DNA from: Bradyrhizobium sp. LTSP849
GTDB lineage: Bacteria > Pseudomonadota > Alphaproteobacteria > Rhizobiales > Xanthobacteraceae
Length of the DNA stretch: 64,000 nt
Direction: 5' to 3'
Assembly: GCF_000938255.1 (NCBI RefSeq)
Contig: NZ_JYMR01000052.1
Span: 62,001-126,000, forward strand
This document shows, piece after piece, positions 36,774-45,667 of this stretch. Each line of letters opens with the position of its first letter. Position 1 is the first letter of the stretch. Position numbers and translations under genes: made by a program. The notes under the pieces were generated by a model, which made no database searches, had not been told where the DNA came from, and saw only the letters and a program-made list of their open reading frames with translations.

Positions 36774-37949
36774 ATGAAAACCGTTCTTCGCACCCGCACA
36801 TGCCGTGCCGCATCAGCCTTGCTGGCAACCTCCTTGGCCGGCCTGGCCAATTTCGCCGCACATGCCGAGATCGTCGTCACCGCCAATGACGGCAAGATGG
36901 CGCTGGAGAACGGCAATGCCGTGGTGCGCAAGCAGCCGCTGCCGGACACGGTCAGCGTCATCGATTTCACCGACGGCACGCTGAAGGTGCTCGCCGAGAT
37001 ACCGGCCCCCGCCAGCGTCGTCGGCCCGCCGCCAAGCGTCGCGGTCGCCCCCGATGGCGCGTTTGCGCTGGTCACGGGCGCCATGAAGGTCGATCCGGCG
37101 GATGCGACCAAGACGATGCCCGACGACAAGCTCTCCGTCATCGACCTGAAATCGTCTCCGCCCAAGGTACTCGCGACCTTGCAGGCCGGGGCGGGTGCGG
37201 CTGGCGTCTCGATCAACCGTTCAGCGACGCTGGCGCTGGTTGCCAACCGGAGTGAAGGCACGGTCTCGGTCTTCACGATCAGTGGCAACAATTTGACGCC
37301 GGCGGGCAAGATCCAGCTCGGCGATGCCAAATCCGGCCCCAGTCACGCCGTGTTCTCGCGCGATGGAGCGACCGCGCTGGTCACCCGCGACGGAGACAGC
37401 CGGATCTCGCTGCTGACGGTGGATGGGAGCAAGGTCGAGTACGCCAAGCGCGACCTCTATTCGGGCGTGCGCCCCTACGACATCGATCTCACCGCGAACG
37501 CCACCGCCATCGTCGGCAATGTCGGCGCCAGCGGCGGTGACACCGACACGATCAGCCTGATCGACATGACAGCGAAGCCGATCCGCGTCGTCAACACAGT
37601 GAGCGTCGGGCAGACGCCTGAGGGCGTGAAGATGTCCCCGGACGGCAACTACGTTGCCGTCACCGTCATGAACGGCTCGAACAAACCGTCGGCCTCGCCG
37701 TTCTTCAACGATTTCGGCCTGCTGAAGATCTACAAGATCTCGGGGACCGAGCTCGCGCCGGTGGCGGAAGCAAAGATCGGCCATTGGTGCCAGGGCATGG
37801 CGTGGTCGAAGGACTCCAGATATCTCCTGACCCAATGCATGGTCGAGAGCGAGCTCATCGCGTTCTCGTTCGACGGAAAGACGCTGAACAAGACGGCCAC
37901 GCTCAAGATGCAGGTGAGCCCGGCAGGCATCGGAACCGCGGAGCCATAG
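36774..37949 (+). CDS. secreted beta-propeller (YncE-like) protein
   Basis: Exported protein of 391 residues. Signal peptide at about 1-33 (ALLATSLAGLANFAAHAE). Mature sequence made of repeated blades with SVIDFTDGTLKVLAEI, SVIDLKSSPPKVLATL, GVSINRSATLALVANRSEGTVSVF and VKMSPDGNYVAVTVMNGS, the YVTN/lactonase-like propeller pattern. It could be a periplasmic scaffold or a lactonase-type hydrolase. GGGGGAA precedes the ATG. A strong hairpin follows the stop. Confidence 0.85.
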   Translation: MKTVLRTRTCRAASALLATSLAGLANFAAHAEIVVTANDGKMALENGNAVVRKQPLPDTVSVIDFTDGTLKVLAEIPAPASVVGPPPSVAVAPDGAFALVTGAMKVDPADATKTMPDDKLSVIDLKSSPPKVLATLQAGAGAAGVSINRSATLALVANRSEGTVSVFTISGNNLTPAGKIQLGDAKSGPSHAVFSRDGATALVTRDGDSRISLLTVDGSKVEYAKRDLYSGVRPYDIDLTANATAIVGNVGASGGDTDTISLIDMTAKPIRVVNTVSVGQTPEGVKMSPDGNYVAVTVMNGSNKPSASPFFNDFGLLKIYKISGTELAPVAEAKIGHWCQGMAWSKDSRYLLTQCMVESELIAFSFDGKTLNKTATLKMQVSPAGIGTAEP

Positions 37950-37958
37950 GGCCCGGAC

Positions 37959-37981
37959 GCGGCGCAGCCACCCTGCGCCGC
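37959..37981. terminator. hairpin between convergent genes
   Basis: GCGGCGCAG and CTGCGCCGC form a perfect nine-base stem with a five-base loop, ten bases after the propeller gene stop and six before the stop of the convergent binding-protein gene. It lacks a clean T run, so it may act as a two-way transcript end by stability more than by strict intrinsic termination. Confidence 0.6.
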
Positions 37982-37986
37982 GCGCC

Positions 37987-38793
37987 CTACTCTGTACGGA
38001 TCGGCGAGTCCTTCAGCCCATTATTGTCATAGGCCTTGCGCAACGTTCCGTTCGTCACCGCCTCGTTCATGAATTTTGCGACGAAGGCAAGTGACTCCTG
38101 ATGGCCAAGCGGCACGGCGACCGCTGTGACAGTCTTCTTGAACGTTTCGTCCAGCACCCGCGTGCCCGGAAGCTTCTGCGCCAGCTTGTTGAGCTGGTCG
38201 CGCGACAGCGCGAAGGCGTCGACCTCGCCGTTCTTCAGCAGGCCGAAGATCTCATCATAGGTCTGGTAGCCCGTGACATGCGCGTTCTTCAGATGCGCGA
38301 CGGCACCGCGCATGGTGGTGGTGGCGTTGACGGCCGCGACCTTGATGCCGGGTTGGTCGAGCGTGGCAAAATTGGTGACGTTCGAACCGGCCTTGACGAT
38401 GTAGGTGGCGTCCGCGACCTCGTAGATCGGGCCAAACATCATCTTGGTCTCGCGCTCGGGATCCTTGGGCAGCCAGGTGACGTCCCAAGCACCTTTTTCA
38501 AGAGTGCCTTTCGATGCGGCGTCGGTGATCTGTCCGGAATTCTGGTGCACGACATATTCGACGGGAACGCCGAGCTGGGCAGCCATCTCCCTGCCGAGAT
38601 CGACCGGCACGCCGGCATAACCGGCTTCGGTCTTGGTCGACCAGAACGCACCGCCCGCCTGGCTGATCGCGATCGCGACCCGCAGCTTGCCGGTCGGCGC
38701 GATTTCGTCCTTCAAACCATCGGCTAAAGCGGGCATGGCGAGCACTGCTGCGAGAACGAGGCCGGCGCAGGCCGACCGGAGTGGCGTTGGCAT
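37987..38793 (-). CDS. family-3 periplasmic solute-binding protein (orphan)
   Basis: Amino-acid-type binding protein of 268 residues. Signal peptide at about 1-24 (LVLAAVLAMPALADG), then LRVAIAISQAGGAFWSTK, YAGVPVDLGREMAAQLGVPVEYV and FALSRDQLNKLAQKLPGTRVL. AGGAG lies nine bases before the ATG. No permease or ATPase is next to it, so it must use distant partners or serve in sensing. Divergent from the RND efflux genes. Confidence 0.88.
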   Translation of the reverse strand: MPTPLRSACAGLVLAAVLAMPALADGLKDEIAPTGKLRVAIAISQAGGAFWSTKTEAGYAGVPVDLGREMAAQLGVPVEYVVHQNSGQITDAASKGTLEKGAWDVTWLPKDPERETKMMFGPIYEVADATYIVKAGSNVTNFATLDQPGIKVAAVNATTTMRGAVAHLKNAHVTGYQTYDEIFGLLKNGEVDAFALSRDQLNKLAQKLPGTRVLDETFKKTVTAVAVPLGHQESLAFVAKFMNEAVTNGTLRKAYDNNGLKDSPIRTE

Positions 38794-38903
38794 GTCATGT
38801 TCTCCTCACGTTTCTTCTTGTTGCCTTCGTCATTCCGCCGGCCTCGTGCCCGTCGCACGGGCCTTTGACGCAATTCTGGTCGATCATGCGCGCGATGAAA
38901 AGC

Positions 38904-38921
38904 GATTTGTCACGACAAATC
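38904..38921. promoter_or_regulatory. 18-base palindrome upstream of the RND efflux genes
   Basis: GATTTGTC-AC-GACAAATC is a perfect inverted repeat with eight-base arms, in the 223-base gap between the divergent binding-protein gene and the efflux adaptor gene. Its size and symmetry suit a TetR- or MarR-type operator. No such regulator is encoded next to it. Confidence 0.5.
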
Positions 38922-39016
38922 TGTCAAGGCTGGTGACTGCCATGGCTATGGTGTTCCACGGCCGGTTATTTGTTGCTAGCCTGTTGCACCGACAGACAGC
39001 AATCGGAGGCCATCGA

Positions 39017-40210
39017 ATGACCTGCGCCAATCTCGCCCGTCCCGCACATCATAATGGAGCGTGGAGACAGATCGGGCGGGCGCTGGCCGCCGTGGCGACC
39101 GTCGCCGTCCTCGCCGGCTGCGAGGACAAGAACACTTTCGTGGCGCCGCCGCCGTCCAAGGTCGATGTCGCCACGCCGATCCAACGCCCGGTGACGCGTT
39201 ATGTCGAGGCCACCGGCAACACCGCGCCGATCAAGAGCGTCGATCTCGTAGCGCGCGTGCAAGGCTTCCTGCAATCGATCGACTACACGGACGGCACCTT
39301 CGTCAAGCAGGGCACCCAGCTGTTCACGATCGAGCCCGAGACCTACAAGCTCAAGCTCGACCAGGCGCAGGCGGCCGAAGCCGGCGCGCAGGCTTCGCTC
39401 AAACAGGCTGAAGCCGATTTCAAGCGGCAGGTCGATCTTGTTCAGCGGCAGGCCGTGTCGCAGGCGACCCTGGACACCTCGACGTCGACCCGCGACAACG
39501 CCCAGGCCAATCTCCAGCAGGCGCAGGCCAACACAAGGATTGCCGAGCTCAACTACAGTTACACCAAGGTGAGCGCGCCGTTCGACGGCATCGTCAGCGC
39601 GCACTTGGTTTCGATCGGCGAGCTCGTCGGCGTTTCCTCCCCGACCCAGCTCGCGACCATCGTCGCGATGGACCCGATCTGGGTGAACTTCACCGTCAAC
39701 GAACAGGACGTGCTGCGGATCCGGGCAGAAGCGCAACGTCGCGGACTGACGTCGGCGGACCTCAAGCAGTTCCCGATTCAAGTCGGCCTCCAGACCGAGA
39801 CCGGCTATCCGCATGAAGGCCACCTCGATTACGTTGCACCGACCCTCAACCAATCGACCGGGACGCTCGCGGTGCGCGGCCTTGTCGCCAATGACAAGCG
39901 GGTGCTGCTGCCCGGCTATTTCGTCCGGGTCCGCGTGCCGTTCGACCAGGACAAGAACGCCCTGCTCGTTCCCGACACCGCGCTCGGCAGCGACCAGGGC
40001 GGCCGCTATCTGCTGGTGGCCAACAAGGACAATGTGGTCGAGCAGCGCAAGGTGCAGATCGGCGCCGCGGACAACGGCCTGCGCATGATCGAAGGCGGCC
40101 TGAAGCCGGACGACCGCGTCGTGATCGCGGGCCTGCTGCGCGTAATCCCGGGCCAGAAGATCGACCCGCAACTGACGAAGATCGAGCAGCCTCAGGCGTC
40201 TGCCAAGTGA
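39017..40210 (+). CDS. RND efflux periplasmic adaptor (membrane fusion) lipoprotein
   Basis: Adaptor protein of 397 residues linking the inner-membrane pump to an outer-membrane channel. A lipobox (VLAGC) follows the N-terminal hydrophobic segment, so it should be lipid-anchored. The sequence runs through a barrel-sandwich start (VDVATPIQRPVTRYVEATG), a coiled-coil hairpin rich in Ala/Gln (about 105-185), a lipoyl half (NYSYTKVSAPFDGIVSAHLV) and a beta-barrel (VNFTVNEQDVLRIR). GGAGG lies eight bases before the ATG at 39017. It is followed by the pump gene after 25 bases. Confidence 0.94.
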   Translation: MTCANLARPAHHNGAWRQIGRALAAVATVAVLAGCEDKNTFVAPPPSKVDVATPIQRPVTRYVEATGNTAPIKSVDLVARVQGFLQSIDYTDGTFVKQGTQLFTIEPETYKLKLDQAQAAEAGAQASLKQAEADFKRQVDLVQRQAVSQATLDTSTSTRDNAQANLQQAQANTRIAELNYSYTKVSAPFDGIVSAHLVSIGELVGVSSPTQLATIVAMDPIWVNFTVNEQDVLRIRAEAQRRGLTSADLKQFPIQVGLQTETGYPHEGHLDYVAPTLNQSTGTLAVRGLVANDKRVLLPGYFVRVRVPFDQDKNALLVPDTALGSDQGGRYLLVANKDNVVEQRKVQIGAADNGLRMIEGGLKPDDRVVIAGLLRVIPGQKIDPQLTKIEQPQASAK

Positions 40211-40235
40211 ACTGCGAAGTGAGGGGGCGCCGGCC

Positions 40236-43200
40236 ATGATCTCAAAATTCTTTATCGAGCGGCCGGTCCTCTCGAACGTCATCGCGCTGCTGATGATCCT
40301 GATCGGCGGCGTGGCGCTGTTCAATCTCGCGATCGCGCAATATCCGGACGTGGTGCCGCCGACGGTGCAGGTCACCACGCGCTATCCCGGCGCCAGCGCC
40401 AAGACCGTCATCGACACGGTTGCCTTGCCGATAGAGCAGCAGGTCAACGGCGTCGAGGACATGCTCTACATGCAGTCCTACAGCGCCTCCGACGGCACCT
40501 ATACGCTGACGGTGACCTTCAAGATCGGCACCGACCTCAACTTCGCGCAGGTGCTGGTGCAGAACCGCGTCTCCAGCGCGCTGTCGCAGCTGCCGACCTC
40601 GGTGCAGAACCAGGGCGTCACCGTCCAGAAGAAATCGACGTCGATCCTGCTGTTCGTGACGCTAACCTCGCCCGACTCGACGTTCGACAGCCTGTATCTC
40701 AGCAATTACGCCACCATCAACCTCCGCGACGAGCTGTCCCGCCTGCCCGGCGTCGGCAACGTCACCGTGTTCGGCGCCGGCCAGTATTCGATGCGGGTCT
40801 GGCTCGATCCGAACAAGCTCCAGGCCCGCGGATTGATGCCGCAAGACGTCATCCAGGCCATCCAGCAGCAGAGCCAGCAGGTCTCGGCGGGCCAGGTCGG
40901 CGCGCCGCCGACGCCGCCGGGACAGGCGTTCCAGTACACGCTCAACGTCAACGGCCGGCTCGACGACACCGGCCAGTTCGAGAACATCATCGTCAAGACC
41001 GGCACCAGCGGCGACGTCACGCGCGTGCGCGATGTCGGCTGGGTCGAGCTGGGGGCGCAGACCTACAGCCAGATCTTCTCGCTGAACAAGCAGCCCGCCG
41101 TCGGCATTGGCGTGTTCCAGTCACCCGGCGCCAACGCGCTCCAGGTCGAGCAGGCCGTCGAGAAGAAGATGGCGGAGCTTGCGAAGGCCTTTCCGCAAGG
41201 CATGAAATACGACACGCCGTTCGACACCACAAAATTCGTGCAGGCCTCGGTGCACGAGGTCTACATGACGCTGATCGAGGCAGGCTTGCTCGTGCTGGTC
41301 GTGATCCTGGTATTCCTCCAGGACTGGCGCGCCATGCTTGTGCCGGCGACCACGGTGCCGGTGACCATCATCGGCGCCTTCGCCGCGATGGCGGCGCTCG
41401 GCTTCACCATTAACATGTCGACGCTGTTCGCGATCGTGCTCGCGATCGGCATCGTCGTCGACGACGCCATCGTCGTGGTCGAAGGCGCCGCCCACAACAT
41501 CGAGCAGGGCATGAACGGCCACGACGCCGCGATCAAGGCAATGGACCAGCTGTTCGCGCCGATCGTCGGCATCACCCTGGTGTTGATCTCGGTGTTCCTG
41601 CCGGCATCGTTCCTCGCCGGTCTCACCGGGCGCATCTACTCGCAATTTGCGCTAGTGATTGCCGCGACCGCGCTTTTGTCGGCCATCAACGCCGCGACGT
41701 TGAAGCCGACGCAGTGCGCGCTGTGGCTGCGTCCGACGGTACCGCCGGAGCAACGCAATTTCTTCTATCGCGGCTTCAACGCCGTCTATAACCGCGTCGA
41801 GCGCGGCTACGTCCGGCTCATCGGCGTGCTGTGCAGGAACAGCACGATCTCGGTCGCGGCTGCACTGGTCCTGATTGGGATCGGCGGCTACGGCCTGTCG
41901 CGGGTGCCGACCGGCTTCCTGCCGATCGAGGACCAGGGCTATCTGATCGCCGCCGTGCAACTGCCCGATGGCGCTTCGCTCGAGCGAACGCAGAAGGTGC
42001 TCGACAGGGCCAGCGCGCTCATCAAGGACACACCGGGCGTCGCCCAGGTCATTACCATCGCCGGCATCTCCGCGCTCGACAGCAGCGCCAGCCTTGCCAA
42101 TGCCGGCGTCGCCTACATCATCCTGAAGGACTGGGAGGGGCGCAAAGGCCCCGGCGAGGATCTGCGCTCGCTGGTGTACGGGCTGAACGACAAGGTCGCG
42201 ACCATCATGGAGGCGCGCACGCTGGTGCTGCCGCCGCCGCCGATCCAGGGCATCGGCAACGCGGCCGGCTTCTCGATGCAGGTCGAGCTGCGCGACGGCA
42301 ACAGCGATTTCGCAAAGCTACAGGCGATCACGGGGGCAATGGTCAGTAACGCCCAGAGCCAGAGCGCGCTTCAGCGCGTGTCGTCGTCGTTCCGCTCGTC
42401 GGTGCCGCAGTTCAATATCGAGATCGACCGCGTCAAGACCCAGACCCTGCACGTGACGACGGACCAGGTGTTCTCGGCGCTGTCGACCTATCTCGGTTCG
42501 TCCTACGTCAACCAGTTCAACAAGTTCGGCCGCGTGTTCCAGGTCTATACCCAGGCCGACCCGGCGTTCCGCGTCACCGAGCGCGACATCGCCAACATGC
42601 AGGTGCGCAACCAGGACGGCAACATGGTCCCGATCGGCACCGTCGCCACGATCACGCCGGTCACCGGCCCGTCGCTGATCAGCCTCTACAACCTCTATCC
42701 ATCTTCGACCATCGTTGGCCTGCCCGCGCAGGGCTATTCGTCGGGCCAGTCGCTGCAACTGATGGAAGAGATCGCGGCCAAGACGCTGCCGCCGGGCACC
42801 GGCTTCGAATGGACCGCGATGTCCTATCAGGAGAAGGCGGTCTCCAACCAGATCTACTGGGTGTTCGGGCTCGCCATGCTGCTGGTCTATCTCGTGCTCG
42901 CCGGCCAGTACGAGAGCTGGTACGCGCCGATCTCGGTGATCCTTGCGGTGCCGCTGTCGCTGATCGGGCCGATGCTCGTCCTCAACGGCCTGAAGATCGA
43001 CAACAACCTCTACTGCCAGATCGGCCTGATCCTGCTGATCGCGCTGTCGGCCAAGAATGCGATCCTGATCGTCGAAGTCGGACTCGAGCTGCACGGCCGC
43101 GACGGCAAGCCCGTGCTGGAATCCGCGATCGAGGCGGCGCGCGCCCGCTTCCGTCCGATCCTGATGACGTCGTTCGCCTTCATCCTCGGCGTGGTGCCGC

Positions 43201-43394
43201 TGGTGATCGCGACCGGCGCCGGCGCCAGCGCCCGCAAATCGATCGGCATCACGGTGTTTTCCGGCATGCTGGCCTCGACCTGTCTTGCGGTGCTGTTCGT
43301 GCCGGCCTTCTTCGTGGTGGTGCAGCGGTTCGAGAACTGGCTTGAATCGCGCAAGAAGCCGGCGGCTAAGCCAGCAACCCAGACGGAAGCCTAG
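40236..43394 (+). CDS. RND-family multidrug efflux pump (AcrB/MexB-like)
   Basis: Inner-membrane proton-driven pump of 1052 residues, the normal length for the hydrophobe/amphiphile class. It starts MISKFFIERPVLSNVIAL, a family hallmark; VLAIGIVVDDAIVVVEGA in the fourth helix carries the two Asp of proton translocation, and SAKNAILIVEVGLEL carries the helix-10 Lys. Large periplasmic loops fit. GAGGGGG precedes the ATG. No outer-membrane channel gene follows, so a shared channel is likely used. Its last four bases overlap the stop of the convergent Kup gene. Confidence 0.96.
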   Translation: MISKFFIERPVLSNVIALLMILIGGVALFNLAIAQYPDVVPPTVQVTTRYPGASAKTVIDTVALPIEQQVNGVEDMLYMQSYSASDGTYTLTVTFKIGTDLNFAQVLVQNRVSSALSQLPTSVQNQGVTVQKKSTSILLFVTLTSPDSTFDSLYLSNYATINLRDELSRLPGVGNVTVFGAGQYSMRVWLDPNKLQARGLMPQDVIQAIQQQSQQVSAGQVGAPPTPPGQAFQYTLNVNGRLDDTGQFENIIVKTGTSGDVTRVRDVGWVELGAQTYSQIFSLNKQPAVGIGVFQSPGANALQVEQAVEKKMAELAKAFPQGMKYDTPFDTTKFVQASVHEVYMTLIEAGLLVLVVILVFLQDWRAMLVPATTVPVTIIGAFAAMAALGFTINMSTLFAIVLAIGIVVDDAIVVVEGAAHNIEQGMNGHDAAIKAMDQLFAPIVGITLVLISVFLPASFLAGLTGRIYSQFALVIAATALLSAINAATLKPTQCALWLRPTVPPEQRNFFYRGFNAVYNRVERGYVRLIGVLCRNSTISVAAALVLIGIGGYGLSRVPTGFLPIEDQGYLIAAVQLPDGASLERTQKVLDRASALIKDTPGVAQVITIAGISALDSSASLANAGVAYIILKDWEGRKGPGEDLRSLVYGLNDKVATIMEARTLVLPPPPIQGIGNAAGFSMQVELRDGNSDFAKLQAITGAMVSNAQSQSALQRVSSSFRSSVPQFNIEIDRVKTQTLHVTTDQVFSALSTYLGSSYVNQFNKFGRVFQVYTQADPAFRVTERDIANMQVRNQDGNMVPIGTVATITPVTGPSLISLYNLYPSSTIVGLPAQGYSSGQSLQLMEEIAAKTLPPGTGFEWTAMSYQEKAVSNQIYWVFGLAMLLVYLVLAGQYESWYAPISVILAVPLSLIGPMLVLNGLKIDNNLYCQIGLILLIALSAKNAILIVEVGLELHGRDGKPVLESAIEAARARFRPILMTSFAFILGVVPLVIATGAGASARKSIGITVFSGMLASTCLAVLFVPAFFVVVQRFENWLESRKKPAAKPATQTEA

Positions 43395-45364
43395 ACGTCG
43401 ACGCGGAAGCCGACCTCGATCACCGCGTCGTGCGGGATTTTGAAGAAGTCCGGCGCACGGCTGGCGATCCGGTTCAGGAACGAGAAGATGCCGAAGGAAA
43501 CCGGATCGATCGCCGATCCGCTCTCGCGGCGGACGATGGTCTCGTGGGCGAGATAATAGTTCTTGTGCTCGAGATCGGCGTCGAAGCCGAGCTTGTTGCA
43601 ATTGTCGAGCGTCAGCGGGATGTCCGGCGTCTGCATGAAGCCGAGCCGGACCTGGATGCGATAGAAGCCGCGGCCGAGGCGATGCACCGAATGCCGCTCG
43701 CCGAACGGCACGCGTGGCCGGCGATCCGACACATAAGTGAGCAGCACCACGGTTTCGTGCAGCACGCGGTTGTGCTCGATATGGCGCAGCAGCATCGGCG
43801 AGACGCCATGCTCGACTTTAGTCAGCCACACGCCCATGCCGGGCGCACGACCGATCACGGCGGTGTCGGCATAGCCGAGGAACTCCTTCAGCGGCATCGA
43901 CATGTCGTCGAGGCGACGGCGCACGGTGGATGAGCCCCTGCGCCAGGACAGCATCAGCGCGGCGATGATCGTGCCAACGACCAGCGGAAACCAGCCGCCC
44001 TCGACGATCTTCAGCGAGTTCGACACCAGGAATGTCGCATCGATCGCGCCGAATACGAGAATCACTGGCAGCGCCAGCCTGCGCGACCATTTCCAGCGCG
44101 ATCGCGCGACGTGATAGAGCAGGATGGTGGTTATCAGCATGGTGCCGGACACCGCGATGCCATAGGCAGCGGCGAGGTTTTCCGACGAACGGAACATGAT
44201 CACCGTAAGCAACGTGCCGATCATCAAGAGCCAGTTGGCAGCGGGGACATAGATCTGGCCGGCTTCGTCATAGGAGGTCGGCGTGATCTGCGCCCGCGGC
44301 GCCAGCCCCATCTGCATCGCCTGCCGCGTCAGCGAGAACACGCCCGATACCAGCGCTTGCGAGGCGATGATGGTCGCGAACGTCGCCAGGATCACCATCG
44401 GGATCAGCGCCCAGCTCGGCGCGAGCTTGTAGAAGGGATTGTCGGCCGCGGTCGGATCGGCCAGCACCAGCGCGCCCTGCCCAAAATAGTTCAGCACCAG
44501 TGCCGGCAGCACCAGCGCGAACCAGGCCCGCCGGATCGCAGTCGCGCCGACATGGCCCATGTCGGCATAGAGCGCTTCGCCGCCGGTGAGCGCGAGGAAG
44601 ACGGCGCCGATCACCACGAAGGAGATCTTTGGATCGGCAAGCAGGAAATGCCCGGCTTCCAGCGGATTGATCGCCAGCAGGATCGCCGGCGCCTTCCACA
44701 CGTTGACCGCGCCGAGCACGGCGAGCACTGCGAACCAGACGACCATGATGGGTCCGAACAGTTTGCCGATGCTGCCAGCGCCATAGCGCTGGATCGCGAA
44801 CAGGCCGATCAGCACGGCGAGCGTCGCCGGCAGAATGAAATGCTCGAAGTCGGGCGCGACCAGCTTCAGGCCTTCCATAGCGGATAGCACGGAGATCGCC
44901 GGCGTGATGACGCCGTCGCCATAGAGCAGCGAGGCGCCGATGACGCCGAGCAGGACGAGGATGGGAAGCCGCGCGCCATCAGCCACCTTGTCGGCGGCGA
45001 CGAGCGACAGCAGGGCCAGAATGCCGCCCTCGCCGTCATTATCCGCCCGCAGGATGAACACGACGTATTTCAGGGCGACCATGGCAATCAGCGCCCAAAG
45101 AATGAGCGAGACGATCCCGGTCACCTCGGCCGCGACAGGCAGCGGATGGCCGAGACCGGAGAGCGCGACCTGGAAGGCGTAGAGCGGGCTGGTGCCGATG
45201 TCGCCAAAGACGACGCCGAGCGCGGTCAGCGCCAGAAACCAGGGACTGCCGAGATGATGCACGAACTTTGGATGCTCGGTCGCCGCGCTAAGGGGATCGT
45301 AGACCACGCCGGTCGCGGCGCGATCGATCAGGCTCCGGACCGGGAGATCGGACGGCAGATCCAT
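43391..45364 (-). CDS. kup: Kup-type potassium uptake protein
   Basis: Potassium/proton symporter of about 657 residues with twelve predicted membrane helices and a C-terminal cytoplasmic part. Family marks are LTALGVVFGDIGTSPLYA near the N-terminus, DNDGEGGILALLSLV, and YGDGVITPAISVLSAMEGL. The start at 45364 (MDLPSDLP) is used; an in-frame TTG at 45403 would add 13 residues. It ends ...VIEVGFRVDV. It is convergent with the RND pump gene, sharing CTAG at their stops. Confidence 0.95.
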   Translation of the reverse strand: MDLPSDLPVRSLIDRAATGVVYDPLSAATEHPKFVHHLGSPWFLALTALGVVFGDIGTSPLYAFQVALSGLGHPLPVAAEVTGIVSLILWALIAMVALKYVVFILRADNDGEGGILALLSLVAADKVADGARLPILVLLGVIGASLLYGDGVITPAISVLSAMEGLKLVAPDFEHFILPATLAVLIGLFAIQRYGAGSIGKLFGPIMVVWFAVLAVLGAVNVWKAPAILLAINPLEAGHFLLADPKISFVVIGAVFLALTGGEALYADMGHVGATAIRRAWFALVLPALVLNYFGQGALVLADPTAADNPFYKLAPSWALIPMVILATFATIIASQALVSGVFSLTRQAMQMGLAPRAQITPTSYDEAGQIYVPAANWLLMIGTLLTVIMFRSSENLAAAYGIAVSGTMLITTILLYHVARSRWKWSRRLALPVILVFGAIDATFLVSNSLKIVEGGWFPLVVGTIIAALMLSWRRGSSTVRRRLDDMSMPLKEFLGYADTAVIGRAPGMGVWLTKVEHGVSPMLLRHIEHNRVLHETVVLLTYVSDRRPRVPFGERHSVHRLGRGFYRIQVRLGFMQTPDIPLTLDNCNKLGFDADLEHKNYYLAHETIVRRESGSAIDPVSFGIFSFLNRIASRAPDFFKIPHDAVIEVGFRVDV

Positions 45365-45667
45365 GCGGGTCTCGGTGAGAGGACAGTCATGGAATAAATG
45401 CAAGCGGCGTGCCGGGGGGCCTCCGGATTAAAAAGTCGAAAACAACCCCATGCACAGTAGAACGGCGTTGATAAGGCTGTGCTTTCAGCTGCGTGGCGGG
45501 CGTTTGACCCGTCGGGCAAAACACTGGCAAGATGGGATCATCGGAAAGCGTGTGCGACGCGCCTCCTCATCCCCCGTCATTGCGAGCGCAGCTCTCCCGT
45601 CATTCCGGGTCGTCGCGTAGCGACGAGCCCGGAATGACGAGCGGAGCAAAGCAATAACGATGTGGCA
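45365..45667. other. 303-base intergenic region holding a composite repeat
   Basis: It lies upstream of kup and downstream of the MFS gene. The kup promoter should be in the first part, but no clear boxes were recognised. The second part carries the composite palindrome described at 45576-45660. No gene is seen. Confidence 0.5.
45576..45660. repeat. composite palindromic repeat (hairpin within an ATTGCGAG-type element)
   Basis: A left half CGTCATTGCGAGCGCAGC and a degenerate right half (GAGCGGAGCAAAGCAAT) flank an inner hairpin at 45598-45639, CGTCATTCCGGG...CCCGGAATGACG, with TCGTCGC/GCGACGA in its stem. It looks like one repeat element inside another. It lies at the 3' side of the MFS gene. 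Confidence 0.65.

Noticed and set aside
42318..43601. A 427-residue minus-strand reading opposite the RND pump
   Set aside because: His/Arg/Asp-rich shadow of a well-conserved pump.
45404..45575. Small RNA or riboswitch upstream of kup
   Set aside because: No extended paired structure or known riboswitch core was recognised, so nothing was claimed.
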